Source: Aureimonas flava
Lineage (GTDB): Bacteria > Pseudomonadota > Alphaproteobacteria > Rhizobiales > Rhizobiaceae
Reading direction: 5' to 3'
Length of the DNA: 64,000 nucleotides
Assembly (NCBI RefSeq): GCF_003583935.1
Contig: NZ_QYRN01000001.1
Span: forward strand, 1-64,000
The translations under genes were made by a program, and so were the position numbers. Position 1 is the first letter of the stretch, and every line of letters begins with the position of its first letter. Of the stretch, positions 37,527 to 46,605 are shown one piece after another. The notes beneath the pieces are model-generated. The model searched no databases, was not told where the DNA came from, and saw only the letters and a list, made by a program, of their open reading frames with translations.

Positions 37527-38300
37527 TCAGTAGCGGAACATCTCGGCCAGGATTCGCTCGTCCCAGGAATGCTCGGCGTCGAACAGGATCAGGCTGCGCA
37601 GCTCCGACGATTCGCGGATGCGGATCGACTGGACCGACTTCACCTCGCGATGGTCGGCCACCGCATTGACCGGGCGCTTCTGCGCTTCCAGCACCTCGAT
37701 GTCGACGATCTGGTGGCGCGACAGGAGCGCCCCGCGCCAGCGTCGCGGGCGGAAGGCGCTCACGGGCGTCAGCGCGAGAAGCGGCGCGCTGATCGGCAGG
37801 ATCGGGCCCTGGACCGAAAGGTTGTAGGCCGTGGACCCGGTGGGCGTCGCGACCAGCACGCCGTCGCAGACCAGCTCGTCCAGCCGCGCCGTGCCGTCGA
37901 TGCTGATCTTGAGCCGGGCGGCCTGGTAGGACTGGCGGAACAGCGCCACCTCGTTGATCGCAAGCGCCGAATGGGGCAGGCCGTCGCCGTCCACCGCGGT
38001 CATCTCCAGCGGATGGATCACCGTCTCGGCCGCGCGCTCCAGGCGTTCGGACAGGCCCTCTTCCCGATACTCGTTCATCAGGAAGCCGACGGTGCCCTTG
38101 TTCATGCCGTAGATCGGCTTGCCCGTGTCCATGAAGCGATGGAGGACGTGGAGCATGAAGCCGTCGCCGCCCAGCGCGACGATGACGTCGGCCTCCTCGG
38201 GCTCCACCGTCCGGTAGAGCGCCGACAGGCGCTCGGCCGCCTCCAGAGCTTCGGGCGCGTCGCTGGCGAGAATGGCTATGGGGCGTGACGTGCTCAGCAT
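37527..38300 (-). CDS. nadK: NAD kinase
   Basis: This 257-residue enzyme phosphorylates NAD to NADP. It has the GGDG motif ([13 protein letters not shown]), [14 protein letters not shown] and the glycine/Thr-rich [16 protein letters not shown] block. The size matches short alphaproteobacterial NadK. Confidence 0.95.
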   Translation of the reverse strand: MLSTSRPIAILASDAPEALEAAERLSALYRTVEPEEADVIVALGGDGFMLHVLHRFMDTGKPIYGMNKGTVGFLMNEYREEGLSERLERAAETVIHPLEMTAVDGDGLPHSALAINEVALFRQSYQAARLKISIDGTARLDELVCDGVLVATPTGSTAYNLSVQGPILPISAPLLALTPVSAFRPRRWRGALLSRHQIVDIEVLEAQKRPVNAVADHREVKSVQSIRIRESSELRSLILFDAEHSWDERILAEMFRY

Positions 38301-38388
38301 GATGGTCCGATGGAGACGGTCTGGCCGCCGACGCTGGTGCCGAACCTAACCGCAACGCACCGGCAGGCAAGCCCCACGATGCCCATGT

Positions 38389-39528
38389 TCAGAAGGTGGA
38401 GCGTGGGCGATAGGGCATCGCGAAGCGTTCGGCGCTCTGGGCGACGATCGACAGTTCGGTGACGTGGAGCGCGAAGGCGCCGGCGAGCGGCGGCTGCGAG
38501 CCGTCGCGAATCGCCTCGGCCAACCTCGCCGGGCCGCGCATGAAATCCATGCGCGACGAGGTGTCGGGCACCACCGCCTCGCTGCGCGGCACGGCCACCC
38601 GCTTGCCGAACCAATGCTTGAGCGGCCGACCGCGTTCCAGACGCCGCAGCACCTTGCCGAGGATGCCGGCTCGGGGGCGCCAGTGGCCGGCCGGATCGCG
38701 AAGGTAGAGCGGCGAGCGCGCGTTCCAGCCGTCCGTCACCGACAGGACGCCCTGCGTGCCGACGATGTGCAGCGAACGGTCGCTCGGCGCGGCGAGGCCG
38801 CAGGTGAGCCGGGCCACCGCGCCGCTTCGGAAGCGCAGGCAGGCGACGGAGAAGTCGTTGGCGATCTCGTGCGGCGCCTGCCCCGTGCCTTTGTCGGGAA
38901 ACAGCTTGGCCGAAAAGGCGGTCAGCTCCTCCACCGGGCCGAAGAACTCGCACAGCCAGGTGAGATAGTAGCCGGCATGCTCCAGCGTGCAGCCCACGGC
39001 GAACTCGTCTTCCGCCGGCCAGGGCGCGCCGGAGAGGCTGCGCCAGGAGTGGTAGTTCTCGCGGAAGACCATTGAATCCTCCATCTCGGCATAGGCGAGG
39101 CGAACCTCGCCGAGCGTCCCGTCGTCGATCGCGCGGCGCGCGGTCTGCGCAGCCTCGCCGAGGACGGAGGAGGGGGCGGACGCGATCTGCAGTCCCCGTT
39201 CGCTCGCCAGCGCGACGAGATGCTCGGCCTCGCCGATCTCCATCGCGAGCGGCTTCTCGGAATAGACGTGCCGCCCGGACTCGAGGCAGGCGCGCGAGAC
39301 CGCGTAGTGGCTTGCCGGATTGGTGAGGTTCAGGACGAGTTCGATCGAGGGATCGGCCAGGAGCTCGTCCAGCGTGTCGAAGATGCGGGCCCCGTGGAAG
39401 GCCGCGAAGCGCTTGGCCGCCCAGATGTCGCGATCATGGACGCCGACCAGCCGGAGGCCCGGATGGTTCGGCAGGGTGGTCGTGTAGTAGTCGGCCACGA
39501 AGCCGCAGCCGACGATCGCGATGTTCAT
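38389..39528 (-). CDS. Gfo/Idh/MocA family oxidoreductase
   Basis: This 379-residue dehydrogenase-like protein has IAIVGCGFVADYY for NAD(P) binding, EKPLAMEIGEAEHLV and a family-type C-terminal domain (HAGYYLTWLCEFFGPVEELTAF). It is not closely similar to the other Gfo/Idh protein near 8 kb. The substrate is unknown; related proteins in polysaccharide loci act on nucleotide sugars. Confidence 0.82.
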   Translation of the reverse strand: MNIAIVGCGFVADYYTTTLPNHPGLRLVGVHDRDIWAAKRFAAFHGARIFDTLDELLADPSIELVLNLTNPASHYAVSRACLESGRHVYSEKPLAMEIGEAEHLVALASERGLQIASAPSSVLGEAAQTARRAIDDGTLGEVRLAYAEMEDSMVFRENYHSWRSLSGAPWPAEDEFAVGCTLEHAGYYLTWLCEFFGPVEELTAFSAKLFPDKGTGQAPHEIANDFSVACLRFRSGAVARLTCGLAAPSDRSLHIVGTQGVLSVTDGWNARSPLYLRDPAGHWRPRAGILGKVLRRLERGRPLKHWFGKRVAVPRSEAVVPDTSSRMDFMRGPARLAEAIRDGSQPPLAGAFALHVTELSIVAQSAERFAMPYRPRSTF

Positions 39529-39611
39529 GGCGGCCTCCGGTCGTCACGGGCTCCAAGCTCTGCCACCGGACGCCATAAGAAATCGCCAACGGGCCGGGGG
39601 TGGGAGCCGCG

Positions 39612-41015
39612 TCAGCCGCCGGACGCCATCTCCTCGGCCCGCGCCGCCTCGTCCATCGGCGCGGCCGGCCGCGCCTCGTAGCGGCGCAGGAGGCTGGGCA
39701 CGACGCCCGCCGCCGCCAGCACCGCCGCGAGCGCCAGCGCCGCCCGCAACGGCTCGGCCGCGACGAGGCCGAGGATCACCGCGACCAGCGCGACGCCGAG
39801 CGACTGCCCGACGAGGCGCGCGGTGGACTGGATTCCGCTCGCCCCGCCGCTTCGCTCGCGCGGGGCGCTGGTGATGAGGATCTTGTTGTTGGGCGTCTGG
39901 AACAGGCCGAAGCCGAAGCCGGCCAGCGCCAGGCGCCAGACGAGATCGAGATCGCCGGCGCCTGCGGGCAGGAACACCAGCGCAACGAGGCCGGCGGAGA
40001 ACAGCACGAGCCCCAGGGCGCTCAGGCGCGCCGGATCGAACCGATCTGCCAGCCGGCCGGAGATGGCCGCCGCGATCGCCGTGGCGATCGGCCAGGGCGT
40101 CAGCAGGAGGCCGGTCTCGGCGGCCGAGCGCCCGAGTTCGTCGTGCAGCAGGAAGGGTAGGGACACGAAGGCGATGCCCTGCGCGCCGAATGAGCAGACC
40201 GAGGTCGCCGCCGAAAGCGCGAAGATCGGCCGGCGCAGGAGATCGACGGGCAGGATCGGCTCGTCCATCCGAAGCTGCATCCGCACGAAGACGACGCCGA
40301 TGGCGAGCCCGCCCACCAGCAGTCCGAGCGAGGCCGGCAGCCCTTCCGAGTGACCGATCCCGTTGACGCCCGAGATGACCATGCCGAACGTCGCGGCGCT
40401 CAGGAGCGCGCTCGTGAGATGGAACGGGCGGGTCGATCTCGGCGTGTCGGGCAGGGTCCGCGACCCGGCGAGAAGCGCCAGGACGCCGACCGGCACGTTG
40501 ATCAGGAACAGCGCCTGCCAGGACGTGACGGAGAGGATCGCGCCGGCCAGCGAAGGCCCGGCGGCGGACGACACGCCCACCACGATGGCGACGCGCCCGA
40601 CCGCGCGGCCGAGCCGCGCCGCCGGGAAGATGAAGCGGATCAGCGCGATGTTCACGCTCATGATGCCCGCCGCGCCCATGCCTTGGATCACGCGCGCGGC
40701 GATCAGCACGTCGAGCGAGGGCGAAAGGGCGCAGGCGAGGGAGGCCAAGGTGAAGACGCCGAGACCGGCGAGATAGACCCGCCGGTAGCCCAGGATCTCG
40801 CCGAGCCGCGCCAGCGGCAGGAGCAGGACCGTGACGGCGAGCTGGTAGCCGTTGACCACCCAGATCGCTTCCACCGGCGAGACGCCCAGATCGCGGGTGA
40901 TCGGCGGAAGGGCGACGTTGGCCACCGTCCCGTCGAGAACGGCGACGAAGAGCGTCATGGCGATGGTCGCGAAAGCGAGCCGGCGGCGAAGGGGGGGCAA
41001 CCCATCCTGGTGCAT
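39612..41015 (-). CDS. MFS transporter, DHA2 drug-efflux type
   Basis: This 467-residue carrier shows the DHA2 N-terminal pattern (TLFVAVLDGTVANVALPPI, then WVVNGYQLAVTVLLLPLARL) and about fourteen hydrophobic helices. It probably exports drugs or other toxic compounds by proton antiport. The ATG at 41015 leaves a short cytoplasmic N-terminus, as usual. The substrate is unknown. Confidence 0.88.
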   Translation of the reverse strand: MHQDGLPPLRRRLAFATIAMTLFVAVLDGTVANVALPPITRDLGVSPVEAIWVVNGYQLAVTVLLLPLARLGEILGYRRVYLAGLGVFTLASLACALSPSLDVLIAARVIQGMGAAGIMSVNIALIRFIFPAARLGRAVGRVAIVVGVSSAAGPSLAGAILSVTSWQALFLINVPVGVLALLAGSRTLPDTPRSTRPFHLTSALLSAATFGMVISGVNGIGHSEGLPASLGLLVGGLAIGVVFVRMQLRMDEPILPVDLLRRPIFALSAATSVCSFGAQGIAFVSLPFLLHDELGRSAAETGLLLTPWPIATAIAAAISGRLADRFDPARLSALGLVLFSAGLVALVFLPAGAGDLDLVWRLALAGFGFGLFQTPNNKILITSAPRERSGGASGIQSTARLVGQSLGVALVAVILGLVAAEPLRAALALAAVLAAAGVVPSLLRRYEARPAAPMDEAARAEEMASGG

Positions 41016-41121
41016 GCGAGACCGATCGTGGTTTCGGGCCGGCGCGAACGGGCCTTGGGACAGTCTGGTCCCGGTGCGGTCGCGGGCTAGGTGTGACGCG
41101 TAGCAGCACAGGCGTCCGTGC

Positions 41122-41805
41122 ATGGCAAGCCTTGCGCTCGCAGGGGAGGCGGCGATCTGCAACCTGTATTCTCTCACCACGCCGCAGACGGCGCTGCTGG
41201 CCGCCATGCGCGCGACCCGCGATCGCGCGGGCAATCTTCCCGCGATGCCGGCCGTGTTTCCGGATGGACGCGCGCCGATCGTGCGCCTCGCCGAAGGGGA
41301 GCGCGAGCTGGCGCTCGCCCGGTGGGGCATGCCCTCGCCGCAGTTCGCGCTGAACGGCCGCAGCACCGACCCCGGCGTCACCAACATCCGCAACACGGCG
41401 AGCCCGCACTGGCGTCGCTGGCTGTCGCCGGCGCATCGCTGCCTCGTGCCCTTCAATGCGTTCTGCGAGTACGAGACGGGCGCCGACGGGAAGAAGGTGC
41501 CGGTCTGGTTCGCCGCGTCCGAGGATCGCCCGCCTCTGGCCTTCGCGGGCATCTGGACCGCGTGGACCAGCACACGGCGCAAGGCCGAGGGCGAGGTGAC
41601 GGTGGATGCATTCGGCTTCCTGACGACGACCCCCAACGCGGTGGTCGCGCCGATCCATCCGAAGGCGATGCCGGTCGTCCTCACGCGAGGGGAGGACATG
41701 GACCTGTGGCTTGAAGCGCCCTGGGAGGAGGCCAGGGCGCTTCAGCGTCCGCTGCCGGACGACGCGCTGCGCATCGTCGCGAAAGGCGAGCGCAGCGACG
41801 GCTAG
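41122..41805 (+). CDS. SOS response-associated peptidase (SRAP/YedK/HMCES family)
   Basis: This SRAP protein would shield abasic sites in single-stranded DNA by a covalent link to an N-terminal Cys. Family landmarks are [40 protein letters not shown] and the late [10 protein letters not shown] with the active-site His. The ATG at 41122 is the only conventional start, but it puts 12 residues before the Cys that must be residue 2. The codon just before that Cys is ATC (41155-41157), with AGGGGAGG five bases upstream. The true start may therefore be the rare codon ATC, giving 216 residues. The 41122 boundary is conservative. Confidence 0.85.
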   Translation: MASLALAGEAAICNLYSLTTPQTALLAAMRATRDRAGNLPAMPAVFPDGRAPIVRLAEGERELALARWGMPSPQFALNGRSTDPGVTNIRNTASPHWRRWLSPAHRCLVPFNAFCEYETGADGKKVPVWFAASEDRPPLAFAGIWTAWTSTRRKAEGEVTVDAFGFLTTTPNAVVAPIHPKAMPVVLTRGEDMDLWLEAPWEEARALQRPLPDDALRIVAKGERSDG

Positions 41806-41808
41806 GCG

Positions 41809-42147
41809 TCAGGCCTTGAAGTCGAGCTCCGCCGGGCTCCCCGCCACACGGTCCTCCGCCTGGCTGCGAACGGCCTCGTCCTGGTTGGCCAACCCGTCCT
41901 CGGTCTCGTCGTATCCGGTGCCCGGCATCGCTGCGGTGATCTCGCTACGCGGCTCCGCTCGCACGTCGATCCTCGTCGCGTCGTCGTCGGCCGGCGTGTC
42001 GGAGCGCCGGTCGGCTTCGTCGCGCAACGCCTCGGCGGTGGCGCTTTCGAGAAGCGCGCGGTCGGCCTGGTCGAGCTGAGCCGTCTCCGCGAATTCGCTG
42101 TGCTGCCGGTCGTTGGGCATGCGCTGCTCGGGAAAGTCCTTGGTCAT
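41809..42147 (-). CDS. small acidic protein of unknown function
   Basis: This 112-residue protein is hydrophilic and rich in Asp, Glu, Ala and Arg, with no membrane segment or known motif. An AAGGAG site precedes the ATG at 42147. It lies 23 bp after the DUF2934 gene and looks cotranscribed. It appears disordered; the family is not recognised. Confidence 0.65.
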   Translation of the reverse strand: MTKDFPEQRMPNDRQHSEFAETAQLDQADRALLESATAEALRDEADRRSDTPADDDATRIDVRAEPRSEITAAMPGTGYDETEDGLANQDEAVRSQAEDRVAGSPAELDFKA

Positions 42148-42170
42148 GTCGTGTCGCTCCTTCGCGCCGG

Positions 42171-42509
42171 TCAGGCGCGTGTGCCCTGCGAGGGCACCGT
42201 GTTGTCGGGATCGGCGTCGTCCTCGTCCGTCGTTGCGCGCGCCGCCTGCCAACTCGGGCCGCGTGCGCCGTCGCCCATGTCCGTGAGACCCGGGAACTCC
42301 CCCTGATTCTCGAAGGCGACGGCCGGCTCGGCCTCCTGCTCCAGCGAATTCGCCACAGGCGTGAGGGTCGAGCCGTAGCTGTCCTTCAAGGCCACGATCT
42401 CGCGTGCCTGCTGCCAGTGACTGTCGGATCGCCCGTCCGGCCGTCCCTCGGACTCCCAGATCTCGTGGGCCTTCCGGCGAACCCTGTCTTCGTCCAGCGT
42501 CGTGCTCAT
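42171..42509 (-). CDS. DUF2934 domain-containing protein
   Basis: This 112-residue protein starts with the DUF2934 pattern VRRKAHEIWESEGRPDG, then SHWQQAREIV. Its C-terminal half is acidic and low in complexity. DUF2934 proteins are common in rhizobia and of unknown role. It is divergent from the acyl-CoA hydrolase gene and upstream of another small acidic protein. Confidence 0.8.
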   Translation of the reverse strand: MSTTLDEDRVRRKAHEIWESEGRPDGRSDSHWQQAREIVALKDSYGSTLTPVANSLEQEAEPAVAFENQGEFPGLTDMGDGARGPSWQAARATTDEDDADPDNTVPSQGTRA

Positions 42510-42643
42510 CGCGATGTCCCGTTCTCGTGCGTGGTGACCGGACTACGCGCGACGGGATCGCCGGTTGCATCGCCCGACGACGCTCGACCGTGACAGGCGA
42601 CGGTTTTGCCGTCAGGCTGACGCGGGATGCAGGAGGAGGACGC

Positions 42644-43726
42644 ATGAGCGAGGACCAGGGCACGATCGTCGCGAGCCGGGAGGGTGGGGCAGGCATCGTC
42701 CGGCTGAACCGCCCCCGGGCGCTGAACGCGCTGGACCTCGGCATGGTCCGGGCGATGCGGTCCGCGCTCCGCGATTTCCTGGCCGATCCGGCCGTGGCGC
42801 TCGTGATTCTCGAGGCCGAGGGCGAGCGGGCCTTCTGCGCCGGCGGCGACATCCGCGCGGTGGCGGCCAGCGGCCGGGCCCGCGACGGCATCGCAGAGGC
42901 CTTCTGGCGCGAGGAGTACGAGCTGATCGCCCATCTTGCCCGCGCGCCCAAGCCCGTGGTGGCGCTGGCCGACGGGATCGTGATGGGCGGCGGCGCGGGG
43001 CTGGTCATGCACCTGCGACACCGCGTCGCGACGGAGCGCGTGCGCTTCGCCATGCCGGAGGTCGGCATCGGCTTCCTGCCCGACGTCGGCGCCACGTACC
43101 GACTTCCCCGACTCGGAGGGGCCTTCGGGTGCTACCTCGGCCTGACCGGCGAAACGGTGGAGGCGGGGGACGCGCTCGCCGCCGGGCTGTTCGACCGTTG
43201 CGTCCCCTCGGACCGGACGGCCGCCTTGCGCGCCGCGCTGGTCGCGGTGGAGCCCGGCGCCGACGGTGCGGCCGTGGACGAGGTGATCGCGGCGTATGCC
43301 GCGCCGCTCGGCGCGCCCCTCCAAGAGCGCCATGGCGAAGCGATCGCCGCGGCGTTCGGGCGCGAGGACCCATGCGCGATCGAAGCGGCACTCTCGGCCA
43401 TGACGGACGACGCGAACCACGGCGACTTCGCCGCGCGGACGCTGGCCGCCATGCGCGCGCGCTCACCCTGGTCGATGGGCCTGACCAATGCCCTTCTGAA
43501 AGCGGGCGCAGACAGCGGGACGCTCGAGGAATGCCTGGTTCGCGAGTTCCGGGCCGCGTGCCACTGCCTCCGCGTCGCGGATTTCCACGAGGGCGTCCGG
43601 GCCGCCGTGATCGACAAGGATCGCAATCCGATCTGGCCGTCGCGAGAGGCCGACTGGCGGGCGCCGCCTCTGTCGGACGTCCTGGCCGAGCATCCCGGCC
43701 GGCCCGATCCCGTGTTCGGCGGCTGA
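42644..43726 (+). CDS. enoyl-CoA hydratase/isomerase family protein, probable 3-hydroxyisobutyryl-CoA hydrolase
   Basis: This 360-residue crotonase-fold protein has the oxyanion-hole segments ERAFCAGGDIRAVA and GIVMGGGAGLVMH, followed by FAMPEVGIGFLPDVGATY. Its length and the C-terminal extension (LVREFRAACHCLRVADFHEG) fit the hydrolases of valine breakdown better than simple hydratases. AGGAGGAGGA precedes the ATG. Confidence 0.88.
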   Translation: MSEDQGTIVASREGGAGIVRLNRPRALNALDLGMVRAMRSALRDFLADPAVALVILEAEGERAFCAGGDIRAVAASGRARDGIAEAFWREEYELIAHLARAPKPVVALADGIVMGGGAGLVMHLRHRVATERVRFAMPEVGIGFLPDVGATYRLPRLGGAFGCYLGLTGETVEAGDALAAGLFDRCVPSDRTAALRAALVAVEPGADGAAVDEVIAAYAAPLGAPLQERHGEAIAAAFGREDPCAIEAALSAMTDDANHGDFAARTLAAMRARSPWSMGLTNALLKAGADSGTLEECLVREFRAACHCLRVADFHEGVRAAVIDKDRNPIWPSREADWRAPPLSDVLAEHPGRPDPVFGG

Positions 43727-43736
43727 GGGGTTCGGC

Positions 43737-43919
43737 TCAGCCCTCGGCCGCGGCTTTGTTGTCCAGGATGCGAGCGAGCTCCACGGCCGTGCCGGAAAAG
43801 GTCTTGCCGCGCTCGGGATCGCGGAAGCACTTCCACAGCCCCGTCTTCTTGTCCCGCTTCCAGCCGGCCTTGGCGATGCGGGCCTCGGCGGCGGTCTCGT
43901 GCGGCGTCTTGAAGGCCAT
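43737..43919 (-). CDS. small conserved hypothetical protein
   Basis: This 60-residue basic protein (MAFKTPHETAAEARIAKAGW, then KKTGLWKCFRDPERGKTF) has no recognised domain. Its start and stop are clean and it converges on the hydrolase gene with 10 bp between stops. Function unknown. Confidence 0.6.
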   Translation of the reverse strand: MAFKTPHETAAEARIAKAGWKRDKKTGLWKCFRDPERGKTFSGTAVELARILDNKAAAEG

Positions 43920-44048
43920 GGCTCGCGTCCTTTCGTGCTGGCCGCTCTCATACCCGCCGGCGGGCGCGTCCCGGAAGCCCGTGGAGGCGACAATCCGCCC
44001 ACGTGCGCCATATCGCCGCCAGAGGGACGCGCGCGACGGAGCAAGATT

Positions 44049-44243
44049 TTGGCCAAGTTCGACAAGCCCGCCAATCGCACGAGAGGCTCTCTCTGGGCGG
44101 TGATCACGGCGGTGTTCGTGGTCGCGGTGCTCTATTTCATGTTTTTCTCGAGCCGCGAAGGCGAGCGGCCCGCCACCACCGCCGGCGGCACGGTGACGAC
44201 GGGTGCCGCGCCCGCGACGGGGGCGGCGCCTCCCGCGCAGTGA
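44049..44243 (+). CDS. small single-pass membrane protein, hypothetical
   Basis: This 64-residue protein would begin at TTG 44049, with GGAG seven bases upstream. It has one membrane helix (GSLWAVITAVFVVAVLYFMFF) and a Thr/Ala/Pro-rich tail. No family is recognised. The lack of ATG makes the call tentative. Confidence 0.5.
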   Translation: MAKFDKPANRTRGSLWAVITAVFVVAVLYFMFFSSREGERPATTAGGTVTTGAAPATGAAPPAQ

Positions 44244-44387
44244 CGACGCGACAGTTTCGCCCCCTCGGGTCGTCGGCGGTAGCGACAACGTGATGGCATC
44301 ATGCTAGAGCCCGTCGCAATCCGTTCGCACGCCTTACGATATCGCGCCGAAACGGGGAACGGGTGACCGGATCGGGGTTCGTTCAGC

Positions 44388-45587
44388 ATGTCGTCCATCA
44401 TCGCCGCTGCGGGGCCGATGCGCCGCAAGACAACGCTCTCCGTCCTCCTGGCGATGAGCGGCTGCCACATGCTCAACGACGTGATGCAGTCGCTCCTGGC
44501 GTCGCTCTATCCGCTTCTGAAGGCGAACTACGCGCTGGATTTCGTCGAGATCGGGTTGCTGACGATGACGTTCCAGGTCACGGCGTCGCTTCTGCAGCCC
44601 GGTGTCGGGATCGTCACCGATCGCTGGCCGATGCCCTATTCGCTGCCGGTGGGCATGGCATCGACCCTGGTCGGGCTGCTGCTCCTCTCGTCCGCCGCCA
44701 GCTTTCCGATGCTGCTCCTGGCCGCCAGCCTGATCGGCTTCGGCTCCGCCGTGTTCCACCCCGAGGCCTCGCGCGTCGCCCGCGCCGCGTCGGGCGGGCG
44801 GCACGGCTTCGCGCAGTCGCTGTTCCAGCTCGGCGGCAACGCCGGCACGGCGCTGGGTCCGCTGCTTGCCGCCTTCGTCGTGCTGCCCAACGGCCAGCGC
44901 AGCATCGCCTGGTTCGCCGGCATCGCGCTGCTGGGCATCTCTGTCCTGACCTGGGCAGGCAACTGGTACGTGGGCCATAGCCGGGCGCAGGTGGGTCGCG
45001 AGCCGCCGAGCCGGGCGTTGCCGCTGCCGCGCAACACCGTGCTGTGGGCGATCGCCATCCTGGTGCTGCTCACGGCGACCAAGAACGTCTACATGGCCAG
45101 CTTCTCCAGCTACTACACGTTCTACGTCATCGACCGCTTCGCGCTGACGGTGCGCGAGGCGCAGCTCATGCTGTTCCTGTTCCTGGGATCGGCCGCGGCG
45201 GGAACGTTCCTGGGCGGCCCGATCGGCGATCGCTACGGCGCCCGCTTCGTGATCTGGTTCTCGATCCTCGGCGTGATCCCGTTCGCGCTGGCACTTCCCT
45301 ATGCCAACCTGCCGCTCACGGCCGCGCTCACCGTGGTGATCGGCTTCGTGCTGGCCTCGGCCTTTCCGGCGATCGTCGTCTTCGCGCAGGAACTGCTGCC
45401 GGGTCGGGTCGGGCTGGTGGCGGGCATGTTCTTCGGCTTCGCCTTCGGCGCAGGCGGCTTCGGGGCGGCCTTCCTCGGCGATTTCGCCGATACGTCGGGC
45501 ATCGAGTTCGTGTATCGGACGGTTTCCTTCCTGCCGCTTCTCGGCCTCGCCACGATCCTGCTGCCCCGGTTGCCGACACTGCGCTGA
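44388..45587 (+). CDS. MFS transporter, fosmidomycin-resistance (Fsr) type
   Basis: This 399-residue twelve-helix carrier resembles Fsr: SGCHMLNDVMQSLLASLYPLL at the start, FQVTASLLQPGVGIVTDRWP, and GSAVFHPEASRVARAASGGRHG. Such carriers export fosmidomycin and perhaps other compounds in E. coli. The actual substrate here is unknown. Confidence 0.88.
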   Translation: MSSIIAAAGPMRRKTTLSVLLAMSGCHMLNDVMQSLLASLYPLLKANYALDFVEIGLLTMTFQVTASLLQPGVGIVTDRWPMPYSLPVGMASTLVGLLLLSSAASFPMLLLAASLIGFGSAVFHPEASRVARAASGGRHGFAQSLFQLGGNAGTALGPLLAAFVVLPNGQRSIAWFAGIALLGISVLTWAGNWYVGHSRAQVGREPPSRALPLPRNTVLWAIAILVLLTATKNVYMASFSSYYTFYVIDRFALTVREAQLMLFLFLGSAAAGTFLGGPIGDRYGARFVIWFSILGVIPFALALPYANLPLTAALTVVIGFVLASAFPAIVVFAQELLPGRVGLVAGMFFGFAFGAGGFGAAFLGDFADTSGIEFVYRTVSFLPLLGLATILLPRLPTLR

Positions 45588-45617
45588 CGGGGCGGTCCCT
45601 CAGAAAAAGGACCCGTC

Positions 45618-46598
45618 ATGCCGCGCATCCAGCTCGTCACCACCGGCGGCACCATCGCCTCCAGAGCCGAGACCACGGCGGCGAACGCCGATGTCGTCGC
45701 CTCGGTGCGCGGCGAGGCGCTGCGCGCGGGGCTGCACGACCGGCTGGAGGGGATCGAGATCGCCGTGGACGATTTCTGCAGCGTCAACTCGTTCTCGATC
45801 GACCTGCCGTTGGCGTTCGAGCTTGCCCGGCGCGTGGGCGCGCATCTCGCCGATCCGTCCTGCGACGGCGTCGTGGTCACGCACGGCACCGACACGATGG
45901 AGGAAAGCGCCTATCTCGCGGACCTCGTGGTGTCTTCCAAGAAGCCCGTGGTGTTCACCGGCGCGCAGCGTAGCGCAGACGCGCCGGACACGGACGGCCC
46001 GCGCAACATCTCCGAGGCGGTTCGGCTGGCGACGAGCCCCGATGCGGTGGGGCTTGGCGCCATGATCCTGTTCGAGGGCGACTTCCACGCCGCGCGCGAC
46101 GTGACCAAGACCCACACCGCTCGCACGGACACGTTCCGCTCGGGCGAGCATGGCAAGCTCGGCGAGGTGGACGGGTCGATCGTGCGCGTCCATCGCCGGC
46201 CCGTGCTGCGCCGGACCTTCGTGCCGACCCGGATCGAGACCGGTGTGGAACTCGTGCGCATGGCCATGGGCGCGTCGGATCGCGTGCTGCGCTTTCTGGT
46301 GGGCGAGGGCGCGCGGGCGATCGTCCTCGAAGGGTTCGGGCGCGGCAACACGCCGCCGGTCGTCACGGCGGCGGCGGCCGAGATCATCGCCGGCGGCATC
46401 CCGGTGATCGTCGCTTCCCGCTGCCCGGAGGGGCGCGTGAAGCCGGTCTACGGAAACGGCGGAGGCCGGGACCTCGAGCGGGCCGGTGCCATCTTCGCGG
46501 GCGACCTCACCGGCGCCAAGGCCCGGATTCTCGCGGCCGTCGCGCTCGGCTGCGAGGGAACCGACCTCCGGGCCGTCTTCGCGGACCTCGGTGGCTGA
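45618..46598 (+). CDS. L-asparaginase
   Basis: This 326-residue enzyme hydrolyses asparagine to aspartate and ammonia. It has the two catalytic threonine motifs of bacterial asparaginases, VTTGGTIAS with Thr12 and VVTHGTDTMEES. No signal peptide is visible, so it is probably cytoplasmic. AAAGGA precedes the ATG. It converges on the Crp/Fnr gene. Confidence 0.92.
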   Translation: MPRIQLVTTGGTIASRAETTAANADVVASVRGEALRAGLHDRLEGIEIAVDDFCSVNSFSIDLPLAFELARRVGAHLADPSCDGVVVTHGTDTMEESAYLADLVVSSKKPVVFTGAQRSADAPDTDGPRNISEAVRLATSPDAVGLGAMILFEGDFHAARDVTKTHTARTDTFRSGEHGKLGEVDGSIVRVHRRPVLRRTFVPTRIETGVELVRMAMGASDRVLRFLVGEGARAIVLEGFGRGNTPPVVTAAAAEIIAGGIPVIVASRCPEGRVKPVYGNGGGRDLERAGAIFAGDLTGAKARILAAVALGCEGTDLRAVFADLGG

Positions 46599-46605
46599 CG
46601 GTCGA

